A DNA stretch of 64,000 nt. Source: Dermanyssus gallinae (taxonomy: Eukaryota; Arthropoda; Arachnida; Mesostigmata; Dermanyssidae). The stretch covers positions 1 through 64,000 of the forward strand of contig QVRM01001430.1 in assembly GCA_003439945.1 (NCBI GenBank). The letters are read 5' to 3'. A model generated the notes under the pieces. It was not told where the DNA came from. It was given only the letters and a program-made list of their open reading frames with translations, and made no database searches. Below, piece after piece: positions 10,500 to 21,344 of the stretch. The position numbers and the translations under genes were made by a program. Each line of letters opens with the position of its first letter. Positions within the stretch are counted from its first letter, which is position 1.

Positions 10500-11191
10500 G
10501 TGCCTAAACCCAATTTGGACAGATTTAGGCATTATTTTGCAGCGAAAAACAAATGTGCGGGCGCAAGATAGCGAGTTGTTCCGTGGAGAAACTGGACATA
10601 CCAGCATGTTCGGAAAAAAGGTTTTGTCTGAAAAACATCCAACATGGCTGGTGACGAAAGAGGTGACGGTCCTATTGAGTTGAACAGTTTACAAAAATCA
10701 AGATCCTATAATGCTTAGTTCTTTCCTTATCCCTCCCGTTCAATGCATCAACATGTTGCTACAATTATGCTACAATCAAACAAACATATTCATAAGAATG
10801 CTTCTCATGGGGATCATTCTGGTACCTTGCTGCTTGATGGTGCTTTGATTTGTGATCTGTTACCGTATTACTCCAGTAGGCCAGATTTTCCCGCGGCCCG
10901 ATGCTGGGTTCCCATAGAGCCCATCGCTAACCGACATGGGGAAGTTAGCGACTGCCATACGATCCGCATCTGGGGGCCGTCAACGTCTCGACCTGCGTCA
11001 TAATCATCTCGCCAATCCAATCACTCAATTGATTCGGTGTGATCAAAGTGACTATTCTTCGTTCACTAACCAGTCGTTGGGTGATTTTAAGATGGGACAG
11101 CATTTTCTTTCGAATTATTGAGCACACCTTTTACCTCTTGTTTTGTGACCGCATATTTGTGAATGAGCAAGTAGAGTCCAGCAACAGGGAC
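10500..11191. other. no gene recognised
   Basis: No motif or shared repeat seen. Confidence 0.4.
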
Positions 11192-11442
11192 ACCTGTATA
11201 ACAAAAAACTTTAAACTTAATGGGGATTGGATGGCAATGCACCATCTCTTTTTATTAAGACATCTGTGCTCCTTGTTTTTTCCGATCATGATCGAAAATT
11301 AGTTCACTCCGGCATTCATTTTGTTGTTAACTTGGAAACCATGAAAACCAATTTAGGAGTGGTCTCGAACCCAGGCCTCCCGAATGCAAGGCCAAGATTT
11401 TTGCCACTAAGCCATCTTGCTCGGTACCTGTATAACAAAAAA
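11192..11442 (-). mobile_element. SINE family 1 (tRNA-derived) with target-site duplication
   Basis: ACCTGTATAACAAAAAA at 11192-11208 is repeated exactly at 11426-11442, flanking an insertion of about 217 bases. On the minus strand the insert begins with a tRNA-like head: RNA polymerase III box A (TGGCTTAGTGGC, complement of 11403-11414), an anticodon-loop-like CCTTGCATT, and box B GGTTCGAGACC (complement of 11361-11371). The body contains CATGGTTTCCA and ATGCCGGAGTG, shared with the copy at 16690-16837. The tRNA closest in style is tRNA-Ala, tentatively. Confidence 0.85.
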
Positions 11443-11462
11443 AGTAAGTATTTGTATTGTCA

Positions 11463-11465
<3 letters not shown>

Positions 11466-11510
<45 letters not shown>
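11466..11510. repeat. (TA)n microsatellite
   Basis: About 45 bases, followed by ACACACAT. Confidence 0.95.
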
Positions 11511-11511
<1 letters not shown>

Positions 11512-11514
11512 TTT

Positions 11515-13053
11515 ATACTTTTTGCGGGTCTGCCTTTGATGAACGCCCGCCCCATACAGAATGTTCATCGAAGAGCATCGTTACGGTTTCGTGTCAAGAT
11601 GGGTCTGCTGATCGCATCGCAACTCTGTGTATCGCTCCCTACGCTGGCCAATCAAGAACCAACAGTGTGGATCATTTGACGCAATCACGTATGTTATCCT
11701 AACATAACGCTTTGCTCTCGCATCGACGTCGTTCCCTAGCGTTGTTCAGATCGTGTAATCTGTTCCCATACACACACCCACACATATATACGTCCATATA
11801 TAGATATATTTCTCGTATGCACATTTGTCCCTACGTATACGGGTATCAAGGCAGGCAGATACATAGAATGCACAGGCACTGATATGAGGCAGCGCTATTA
11901 CAATCACGAAATTGTATGGCAGCAAAATGTGAACTTATTACACAGATTAATGCCACAGGACTTGCTTGCGGGCGGTGCACGATGCACGCGCTTGGCTTCC
12001 ATTAGGTCAAGCCGAAGTAAATGCGGCGTAATCCGTGGCCGGCGTGATATCTGGTCGTTATTTTTGCCTCTTAATCGTCTTTATTATTCATTTATCATCT
12101 AATTATTTGTCGTCGGCGTCGATTAGTAGGCAAACGTGCGAACGCACAACATGGTTTCAAACAACACAGCACAGTATTCTACTCATTTTTTTTGTTTTGT
12201 TCTTATCATGCTTTGTTTATGTCGTGTCATAATGATTGAGCTACAGTTAGATTTTGGAGCTGCTGAATTACGGAGCTGCGTTATTTCATAAGTTTTCGTA
12301 ACTGACAATGATCAAGTGCTATCACATGCGCATGTTAAGCTGAATACACAAATACTACACATACATATACGTAGGAAACAATCACGAATACAATAACAAC
12401 ACGCATAGTGAATATGCGCTATGGGAGTTACCTCCTGATGTGTACTAAAAAGATGGTAAATACTTATATGATGGCATATTATTAAATAACATAACGAAGC
12501 GTTGTTTGTACGTCATATTTAAATGTACATGCATATATTTGTGTAGGAGTATATTTTAAAAATTTCCGCGAAGTAGAGGTTGACTTAGAATCTACTGAGA
12601 GACAGCGTTATCATTTTTAGATTTAGGTGGAATATGCAAGCCAATTCTCCTCATAAAATATGACATACAATATTTACAATGGTATGGCTAAGAGCTTGAG
12701 AAGCATTTGTTTTTTTGCGTGACGTAACGTTTTACTTTAACTCCAGCAAAAATCAAAGTTGTAACAGCTGGTTTTCCAGTATGCGTTCGACTAAATGTGA
12801 CTACACACCTGAATTGCCGGATTTTGAAATGGCGAATTCAGGCAATGACTTACCAGAAAATCTCTGATGTTGCACGTATGCACTTCCGACAAAATTCAGA
12901 AAACGCCGATGTAAGCGGTTGATTAATGTATGTTAATTTTCCGCATATTAAGATGCTGCTTGATCTAATACGAACGGTATGTTCTTATTTCATTCAAGAG
13001 CGTTTTTTTTTCAATTTGAATGTAATTTGTTAATTGGAAATTCACTTAGCCTT
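11515..13053. other. no gene recognised
   Basis: AT-rich, with no motif or shared repeat found by eye. Confidence 0.4.
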
Positions 13054-13109
13054 ACACATGTATCCTTATATTTGTGTATGTATATACACATACGTTAGAT
13101 ACGTAGTAC

Positions 13110-13160
<51 letters not shown>

Positions 13161-14945
13161 TTATAGATAACATATAGGTTGTAGATGCAGTAAATAAATA
13201 TTATTAAACATACTGTGAACTATGTTTATATGTAACACATGTATCGTTATATTTGTGCATGTATATACACAGATTTGAATGGCTTGAAAGCGCATGATGT
13301 ACATGACGAAACATGAGTATAGTGTTGATTTCATTGCAATCTCAACATCGGTTCATACAAAAAATAAAAAAGTGTGAAAAAACAGTGTTGCAAAATATTG
13401 GCAACAATAGCGCCTTACAGCGTATTCGATTCTTAGCAGGGCTGTATGACTCATTTGAAACTACATATTTTATTCTAGAAACGGGTTTTTCGTCCCTTCT
13501 TCTGAATCAAATCGTAAACTCGGTCTTTCATGGAGTTAATGAGCTATTGTAAGTCCGAAAGTGGAATATTAGTCCATGCTTGCTGGACAGCTTCTTTGAA
13601 GTCCGACAAATGATTATATTGTCGACCATTTGCGTAAATCTGCTTTACCAATTGTCCCTAAAGATTTTCAATAGGATTCAGGTCTGGACTTAATGCCGGC
13701 CAGTCAACAAGTGGCACTCCTTGTTCTTGAAAAAAGGCTATAGTGCTAGCCGAGGTATGAAACGTGGCGTTGTCTTGTTGAAAAACTGCGTCAGGTCCCC
13801 CAATTCTTCTGAAGTGGGCTTCTAACTGGGAACCGACAATGCGCTGGTACATGTCAGAATTGTTTCGGCCCACAATCTCGACTAGATCAGACTTCCCATT
13901 ATATCCAAACGCGCCCCAATATTTCACAGAGCCACCACCGGCCACACGTTTCGAGAACCATTTAGGTTCAATTCCGTAAGTCGTGCCAATAGTACACAGT
14001 GTGACAGCCGTCAGGGCCATCGAGATTCAATTTCTTTTCATCCGAGAAGACGATGTTTTTCCACTCGTTATCCCAAGTTTGGTATCTATGCGAAAATTCA
14101 CGCCGTGCGACAATGTGCTTCGGTTGCAGTCGCGGCATAAGCTTCCTTTTCGCGTATCGCACGTTTTTGTCAGAACTTAACACTCGGTACACTGTGGATC
14201 GGTGCACTGGCACTCCCAAAGTAGTCCTGATCCTGGAAGAAGACATTTGGTCATGAGTAGCCAACTGTATGATCCTTCGCCGATCTCGAATAGTCAAAAC
14301 TGGCTTACGCCCACTGTTAGATCTGCACCTTTGGTTCACTCCAGGGTGTAAGAACCTGCTGATGGTGCTCTTATGCTGTCCTAATCTGGTTGCTATAGCA
14401 GTTACTGTATGACCGAGCTCAGCATATGCCTCAATTATTGTATTTTCGTTATCCGAAGGATCCTTTGTACGACCCATGGTTTAAACATAAGATTCGTCGT
14501 TAGTTCGGAACAACGACTAAGCTGTAGAATATTTTGCAGCTATATAACGATTGATTTAGCTAGACAATATTCCTGACATTTGATCCCTGGGATCGAATAT
14601 CAGCTGTAGTATCGACTATCCTTTACAAACAAAAGCTGTGTTGTTAGCACGTTATTGTTGCTAATATTTTGCAACACTGTTTTTTCACACTTTTTTATTT
14701 TCTCTATGAACCTATTTTGAGATTGCAATGAAATCAACACTATACTCATGTTTCGTCATGTACATCATGCGCTTAACATTTCAAGCCATTCAAATAAACC
14801 AAGCCGAAATTATCGCAAAAATACATGAGTTGCTAATTTTTTGCAACACACTTTATATATATATATATATATATAATACATTTTGAGATAGATAGCATAT
14901 AGATTTCAGATGCAGTAAATACCATTGTAAACTATGTTTGCATGT
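13054..14945. repeat. 181-bp tandem duplication split by a Tc1 element
   Basis: ACACATGTATCCTTATATTT at 13054 recurs with one change at 13235, and the block AGATAACATATAGG, GATGCAGTAAATA and AACTATGTTT of 13164-13230 recurs at 14887-14940. Unit 1 is 13054-13234; unit 2 starts at 13235, is broken by the Tc1 element, and resumes after it. Each unit also contains a (TA)n tract (13113-13152 and 14853-14874). Confidence 0.75.
13273..14854 (-). mobile_element. Tc1-like transposon, inactivated
   Basis: The minus-strand transposase begins at 14477 ([14 protein letters not shown]) with a paired-type helix-turn-helix ([18 protein letters not shown]). Catalytic motifs are visible: [24 protein letters not shown] and ALSPDLNPIENL, so the DDE residues remain. 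It is broken by a 1-base frameshift near 13975-14020 (the two frames overlap), by a TAG where the conserved Trp after PIENL should be, and by a second stop near 13550. Terminal inverted repeats of at least 130 bases run from about 13273 inward and from about 14797 inward. The right end reaches about 14854 (GAGTTGCTAATTTTTTGC then CACACT), whereas the outer 50 or so bases of the left repeat are missing. Confidence 0.93.
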
Positions 14946-15997
14946 AAGCCTTCCGAGTTGTATGCACACAGTGTATCCGAGCCGGGGTAAAGAGGCGTGG
15001 GGGAGGGCGAAGCAGTATATATATAGAGAACTCTATGACCGAATATCTCGCACCTTCGCCTTCGACCACGGCGAAACGTGCCCTGCTAGTGCGAGGACAA
15101 GGAGTCGAGTTGGGGCAGTTCTGCTGGTTGTTGTTACCGTTATTGGCTTTGGGTGGTCAAAAGGTGGTATGGTCCGTATGGTAGTCATCTGCTGTGGTTA
15201 TCATCATAACAGCTGCTCTGTGGTGCTTTGCCGCCCCAAAGAAAGTGAACCCAACTTCGTTGCGTAGCAATCAGGTCGTAATCGCAAGACGACTGGATGT
15301 GGGGACCGAGTGCGGAAGAGAATGAGATAGAGAGATACATAAGGCACCTCTCGATGAGCCCCTAGAGACAACGCCGAGGTTATCGTGACAAACGCAGACT
15401 AGCGGATAGATCGGTGCACCTCCGTACGGCAGAATGACCTCTCATTAGCCGGCAACGAGATTCCATTCTGCTGAATGCAGGCGAAATCGTCGTCGTCGTC
15501 GTTATAGTAGTCGAAGACGACGACGACGACCGGCAGATAACTCAGTAGAACTAAACCGTCGGTTGCAGATGATGCGGCTGCTCTCTCTGCGGTGGGCCAA
15601 ACAACCACTTGCCTCGATTATTGATCACCACCGTATCTTTGCTGCTGCTCTACTCCGCCCTGACCGACCTGTCTGCCTGTATGTCCGCCTGTCTTTATTG
15701 GTTGTGCCTTTTGTGCCGTGCTGAACACCCCCCAAAGTATGGCTGTGCGGTACAACGACAGTACATTTTGTTGGCCCCCCAAGGACCCCACGGAATCTGG
15801 TACAGGTTCGATTTGCTGCTGCTGCAGGTGCTGCTGCTGCTGACCGATGAATAATAGTGACCGAGGTCGGCAATAGTTGAACCGGACAGAGAGACCTCAT
15901 AATTTACCGTTGATAGCGAACAGCCAAGAAGCCAACGATGTCTTTAAATATACGTATCTGTGTGTCCACCTACCTATAATATTAGAAATGTATCGAT
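14946..15997. other. no gene recognised; triplet repeats with self-complementary arms
   Basis: (CGT)5 at 15488-15502 and (ACG)n at 15517-15530 are complementary over 14 bases and could form a hairpin. GCT/GCA triplet runs lie near 15818-15841. No convincing frame. Confidence 0.4.
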
Positions 15998-16003
15998 ATA
16001 TAC

Positions 16004-16052
<49 letters not shown>
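15998..16052. repeat. (TA)n microsatellite
   Basis: About 55 bases with one TTTA interruption. Confidence 0.95.
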
Positions 16053-16054
<2 letters not shown>

Positions 16055-16689
16055 TCACATATACACATTATGAATGGGTACGTATAGATAATGGAACTCC
16101 CTTTTGTTGCAAATTAGGAAGGGTGGATCGGAGATGTAGTACAATCCTGGCAACCACGTTGACATACCTTATCGGGGGGTACACATAAGGCAAACCATTC
16201 ACCATCGAATGAAACTATTTAGCCATGCGCTAGAGAAAAGGTTGTCTATCTGTTTTGTGCGCGCGACAGCTTTAGGGACTATCGAAGGGCGGTTTCTTTT
16301 AGTAGAGACTGTTTGATCAGACGTTATAAAAGTGATGGGCAATAGTGAGTGGCACATCGGTCGCACCTTTATAGCACCTCTACTCGTGATGCCTTTTTTT
16401 TCAGAAATGCTTCTGCAAATCACAATACATGATCTTATCTATATCATCGTTTTATTATCGTGCTATGTTTTTTTGTTGTAAAATGCTCTAACAGCTTCTC
16501 TCCGAAGGGGCTCGGCGACTACAGGAGGTACCCTGTACAGACCGTTTCAACAACGATGCTAGCAGCATGTCTATAAAAGAAGCAGTAATACATACGCCTT
16601 TATTTCTAAATAGAGGAAAGAAGTTTAAAATCTCAGAGATTTAAAAAAAAAAAATCCGTAAGGCTAATGCTCGCGTACGGTTTTTTTTT
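16053..16689. other. no gene recognised
   Basis: No motif recognised; short A and T runs near 16643 and 16681. Confidence 0.4.
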
Positions 16690-16837
16690 ATGTTATGGGT
16701 AATGTTTAATCCACTCCGGCATTTATTTTGCCTAAATTGGAAACCATGCAAACCAATTTAAGAGCTCTCGAACCCACTCCTCCCAAATGCAAGGCAAAGG
16801 CTTTGCCACTAAGACATCTTGCTCGCTGATAATCAGA
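16690..16837 (-). mobile_element. SINE family 1, second copy
   Basis: The minus strand reads the same head as the copy at 11209-11425: GATGTCTTAGTGGC (box A region), GCCTTTGCCTTGCATTTGGG and GGTTCGAGAGC (box B), then TTTGCATGGTTTCCAATTTA and ATGCCGGAGTGGATTAA. An A-run (TTTTTTTTTA on the plus strand, 16681-16690) follows the 3' end. No flanking direct repeat was found. Confidence 0.85.
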
Positions 16838-16941
16838 AACAAGAGTAAGTAGCAATATCGCATTTGGTAGCGGTAACAGCAGCAGCAATAACAACAACAA
16901 CGACAACAACAACAATAATATACTATTTTTATTGCAAATGA
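16838..16941. repeat. CAG/CAA triplet-rich stretch
   Basis: Imperfect triplet runs at about 16877-16918, just 3' of the possible exon on the minus strand. Confidence 0.7.
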
Positions 16942-17319
16942 CTAAGAGGATAATTCCATCGGATTGACAGACAGAAGTAACGCCTTTACGGTGTTGACTT
17001 CACGTGCGCGAAGCGTGTCTGTGGTGTGGAGGCGATCCATTGAGTAGATGGGCTCTCCAGCGGTGTTCTTTCGTACTACAGACAAGCCCTGTCGCCACCA
17101 TCTTCGACCGTGAAGTTCGACCAGACTGACTTCGTAGGTAGTCGTAGGTTGACGTTGCAGTTGTAGCAAGCAACGGTCAAAATACGCCGACGCAGAAGTG
17201 GCCCAGTGCAGGGGCACAGGCTCACTTCTGTGGCCGTTCAACCAGAAACCAGGGGGCACGGCGGTGTGCGCACAGCATTGGCCGTCGGCGTAATCTTCCG
17301 GTTGCTGCTTTATGCGACC
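16942..17319 (-). CDS. possible terminal exon of an unrecognised host gene
   Basis: A minus-strand frame is open for 125 codons from 17319 down to a TAG at 16942-16944. The peptide is not low-complexity (for example TTYEVSLVELHGRRWWRQGL and GEPIYSMDRLHTTDTL) and resembles no mobile-element protein known to me. AATAAA (complement of 16928-16933) follows the stop after 8 bases, as at the end of some compact genes. No ATG start with context was found, so an upstream exon and a splice acceptor near 17310-17320 would be needed; the AG before the frame has only a modest pyrimidine tract. Function is unknown. It may be chance. Confidence 0.35.
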   Translation of the reverse strand, partial: GRIKQQPEDYADGQCCAHTAVPPGFWLNGHRSEPVPLHWATSASAYFDRCLLQLQRQPTTTYEVSLVELHGRRWWRQGLSVVRKNTAGEPIYSMDRLHTTDTLRAREVNTVKALLLSVNPMELSS

Positions 17320-17322
17320 TCA

Positions 17323-18166
17323 GGAACGAAATATTACCGTTGACGGCCCGGTCCGAGCGGCCGGGTCTCGCTGACGTGGCAACGCCACTGATGGGCCCGA
17401 TGACGTTGACGATGACGATACGCATGCTAATGATGAGTATGAACATGAGCCATATATGTAATTATGAGCAACCTGGCGTCAGTTGAACTGCGGCGTTAAT
17501 GAGTTGAATCGCACACAAACACCCACACAGACACCCACGGGCATACGAGTACACACCACCCACAAGACTCTCAGGAAGCGGGCAAAGATAATGAGGCGGA
17601 ATCAGCACGGAAGTACCACGTCTAATTGAGCTGGCGTAAACCGCGGGTGTCGCGTTTCGTTTAGGTAATATGGATGATGATAATGATGATGATGATGATG
17701 ATATTAATAATCATTAAAATCATCATGATCATGTTTGTTGTTATGGAAAATGATCGCTTAACAGAAACAAACACACCGCACCTGGACAGCCAGATTCCCT
17801 ACCGACCACATAAGCGCAAACATACAAACATCTTAATTATAACGGTACACTTCTAGACGTGTGTATCTATGATGTATATATATATATATACCACCACCAT
17901 ATTTTTTTTTATTCATATTGAGTATGCATGTAACATAGAGGAGACCTGTGCTTTTATGCTACGCCCTTACTTTCAAAGCAACACAACGATTTACAATACA
18001 GCCTATGCCACAAAAGTCAAAGACAATTCTTTGATTCGATGCTTTGTAACTAATTTGTTCTTTGTTCCGTGGCACAAATAGCAGTCTCAGCATTTCTCTC
18101 TCTCTCTCTCGCTCAACATTTCACTTTCGAAGTTTTAGCCCGATGGAAACTTATTTGTGCTAGAAG
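17323..18166. other. no gene recognised
   Basis: GC-rich up to about 17450, then (GAT)n near 17672-17702 and a short (TA)n at about 17877. No gene seen. Confidence 0.4.
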
Positions 18167-18190
18167 GTATATATATATATATATATATAT

Positions 18191-18256
<66 letters not shown>
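18167..18256. repeat. (TA)n microsatellite
   Basis: About 90 bases with two GATA interruptions. Confidence 0.95.
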
Positions 18257-18258
<2 letters not shown>

Positions 18259-18264
18259 GTGCAC

Positions 18265-18940
18265 GATTATGTAAACGCATACAAAATATCATATTTACGA
18301 GTATATGTACGTATATGTTTATGTAGGTTAAATACGACGAACGTTTTTGGAAACAGACTTATCACCGGCCTACAATCATTTTCATGTATCGCTCTCGTTC
18401 TCGTAGCTAACATAGGCTTCAATGCCCGCATCGATCAGCCTTACTAGACACGGACATTGGCCCTACGAAACACCCACTGGACACCAGACGTATGTACAAA
18501 TACAACATGTATATTACACGTATTAATATATGTGAAAATGTGCGTCGTGATATGTATTTGATGAGCGAGCTTATAAGTGGTATGCCGCGTGTATCGCGGC
18601 AGCGTCCCAGACTATGTCTAGGTACACAATACAGATTTACATACTTTATATATGCAGCAAAGGCTGGTCGAGAGCACACCGCTACCTTAAACAAATCGGT
18701 TAACTCATGGGTTCGGTAAAGATAGAACGCAAAATTGCTGTCTCTCCTTTGAAGTTGTCTGAGGCGTGCTTAGTGTGTCCGTGTTCGTCAACCTTGAGGA
18801 ATCATCAGACAGGATTAGGCGATTAGACGCTCTCAAATCTAGATGCCCATAGGACTAACCTTAAACGACAGGGTCTCATGTTTTCCAGCCTCACGTGAGA
18901 CCTTTGATGTTTAAGCGTTCACTCTTTGTTGATCATTTTG
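18265..18940 (+). repeat. dispersed repeat G, copy 1
   Basis: This stretch matches 22860-23415 in opposite orientation. Shared blocks include ACGAGTATATGTACGTATAT, CAGCGTCCCAGACTATGTCT, TGCAGCAAAGGCTGG, GAGAGCACACCGCTACCTTA, TGTCTGAGGCGTGCTTAGTG and AATCATCAGACAGGATTAGG. Part of it is open in both copies (peptide VSRQRPRLCLGTQYR), but copy 1 carries frame changes. No known domain. Confidence 0.8.
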
Positions 18941-18949
18941 CCTATAGTT

Positions 18950-18952
18950 ATA

Positions 18953-19012
<60 letters not shown>
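18950..19012. repeat. (TA)n microsatellite
   Basis: About 60 bases, between repeat G and a SINE fragment. Confidence 0.95.
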
Positions 19013-19015
<3 letters not shown>

Positions 19016-19145
19016 TTTCTTAACACAAACATCTGCGGTAGCCTTTTGCCCGGTAGATCATGACTAGCGCACTAGTCTCCTAGACCACGCCGTCACAGAG
19101 TTATCGCCCTACGCTTATCAGACTGGTAGGCTTCACTTACGTATC
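19013..19145 (-). mobile_element. SINE family 3 head fragment in a shared repeat
   Basis: AACACAAACATCTGCGGTAG at 19023 recurs at 22668 with few changes, and ATCGCCCTACGCTTATCAGA recurs near 22793. The middle (about 19053-19100) holds CGGTAGATCATGACTAGCGC and CACTAGTCTCCTAGACCACG, matching the tRNA-like head of SINE family 3 at 48715-48757. Confidence 0.6.
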
Positions 19146-19254
19146 CCCGGCCAAAGTGAAACGTTTATATTAGAACGGACCCTGCTGCGTCACCCAGTAG
19201 GCTCCATTTCGACGTTGTTGTTCGAAAAGGCGGAAAAAAAGTGACTGCAAATGT

Positions 19255-21110
19255 GCAACTTCAGAGAGTCTTGAAGTACGAACTCCAAAAAGATTGCAGC
19301 TATCTGACAGCGTATCGAACCATTTCCATTGTTTTCGGGAACGACAAAGTCATAAAAACAGTTTGCCAAGTTCCGTGGTAAAGATTGTTACCTGGACAAT
19401 GAACCAATGTACGATCGAACCTCTTGCTGAGTTCAAAGATACAACAAATTAACCTGAAATAAATTTTAGGCAATCTAAGTAGATTCCTTGCAAGCTAAGT
19501 AACGCCAACAAGTTAGAGCGCATGCATGTTTGCACTTTTCTCCTCAATTGCCACCGCCAGACTTCGTTCTTGGATCGGAAATTAGCAACGCCAATGCAAC
19601 GCACGACCCCGTGTGAGGAACTTCAGCCGCAAAATATAAAAGGCCTGGGCTGGGAACCTGTTAGGCTTATTCTCATTAGGCACCCACTAAACTCTCTGGA
19701 CGTGGCACCTTTAGGCTATCACCTATTCCGGTTTCTCCAATCACCGAAAACCTACCTGCCAGAGCAGCAGCATGGTTTTAGGCGAAGGAGGTTGACGGTG
19801 ACGTCTTGCGCTGTTTTTCCCAATAGCATGCAACAGCATGGCCCTTTGAGTGAAGCGTAACTTTCTTTCCTGATCTCGTAGACTTAAGGCGGCTTCAATC
19901 AAACAATAATCCTATATAAATTATTATTATTATTATATGGCGTACCAACGGCAATACTAAAGTTATTACAAGCTATTCTGCAGGAGGAGTCTGTAATCAT
20001 GGACGACGGGCTAAGTGAACACACTCCAATTAATCCGACTACAGGAATTGCAGAAGGCGATAATCTTAGCCCGCTATTGCTCTCAGTATTGGTGAGCGAT
20101 CTGCCGGACAATGTCCAGCGTCGATACTTGCAAGTTAGTGCAATTGTGTACGCTGATGACCTTGTTCTCTACTCCCGGAGACGATCTCACCTGCAGCAAA
20201 GTTTGTTGACCTTAATGCTCTAGTCATAATTGTATTAATGACTGAAGCAATACAATTTCGCTGCGGAGGTAGGCTCGCCAAAAAAATGAATCACGCTTAA
20301 GCATCAAGGGATTTTGTTTAGCAGGTTTTATGTCCTGGAATAGTCTTTTCGACGCAAAGAATTACATTTTACTAAACATATTGAGGTAAGAGTTCGCAAG
20401 GACATTCTGTCATTTTATAGTATCCCAGAGTCTTATCGGCTGTCGCTGGATGTCGCTCTTAGCCTTTTAATTGTAAAGATTGCACCGGACGCTGCTTACG
20501 GGATACAGGTCATATGCCCCCACTTATTGAAAGCGAACCTGGAAGTACCCGACAAAATCAAAGCCAGTTTTCTTGCGTTCTTATGAGACTAGAGCGATGA
20601 CCACAAACTACTAAAAGGATCCATGTTGTAAAAACAAGTACTTTGCTTGGTAAACCCACCGTTTGCAGTACATGGATTTCTTATGTCTATACAAAATAGG
20701 TTGCATGAAATATCGACAGAGTGCGAATGCAAGCTATGCGGAAAATCGTGTGATCTGTATTATCTCGAACACTGTACAAGAGCGATATTGTCTATGAAAG
20801 TAGTGTAGAAAATCTGTAGCACATATGTGCATAAACCAATTACTGTGTAAAAAACAATACATTCAATTCAATACTCCGGTCTATCGAAGACCAGGCCGAA
20901 ATAAGGCACAACACTTCTTCGACTTCAGGAAAGAGAACTTTTATAAAAGAAAAATCGAAAAGCTGGTTGATCGGTGTCAATATGTTAGGATACTATATGA
21001 TGACCAAATAGAGCCGCATGCTCTTGCAAACTCGCCATCCATAAGAAAAAAACGTTTTAGCCCAGAACTTTTACATAAATCCAAATCTGTAACATGTATA
21101 TAAATATATA
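19255..21110 (+). mobile_element. old mariner relic split by an I-like LINE
   Basis: Three blocks in order look like a mariner transposase: an N-terminal part near 19285-19450 (TISIVFGNDKVIKTVCQV), a central block near 19645-19745 (GLGWEPV, then LDVAPLGYHLFRFLQS, where active relatives have PDLAPSDYHLFRSL), and after the LINE a C-terminal block near 20850-21010 (KENFYKRKIEKLVDRCQ). The catalytic Asp of the third motif survives in VAP context only doubtfully (LDVAP), and the first and second catalytic motifs were not found. Very degraded. The C-terminal assignment is the least sure. Confidence 0.55.
19753..20830 (+). mobile_element. I-like LINE, reverse transcriptase to C-terminus, degraded
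   Basis: Begins with LPEQQHGFRRRRLTVTSCA, then YGVPTAILKLLQAILQEES, GIAEGDNLSPLLLSVLVSDL, and VYADDLVLYSRR (YADD catalytic motif near 20150). After several stops the C-terminal region continues (LLIVKIAPDAAYGIQVI at about 20460-20510) and ends with a zinc-finger relic CECKLCGKSCDLYYLEHC near 20725-20780, in which the expected His is Tyr. An internal deletion removed motif A. It lies between two blocks of a mariner relic, so it appears to have inserted there. Confidence 0.75.
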
Positions 21111-21344
21111 TATATATAATGTTTGTTAATTTAATACATTTCAAATATATATGGTATATCAACATATGAATGGGTCGACTACACTTTAAAACAAAAATGT
21201 ATATTTATATACATAAATTAATTCCCATGTATTAATCTTTGCGGGTAGTTGATGCAGTAACTCGTTCTATACGTATGACACCATCTTCCTATAAGCATAA
21301 AAATTCAAAACATGTCTCAAGATTACTGAATTCATCATCTCTGA
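21111..21344. other. no gene recognised
   Basis: AT-rich; nothing recognised. Confidence 0.4.

Noticed and set aside
11361..11425. tRNA gene
   Set aside because: Polymerase III boxes are present, but acceptor-stem pairing is not evident, the sequence continues into a shared body, and flanking duplications mark a SINE. The same holds for 30494, 38349, 48486 and 62104.
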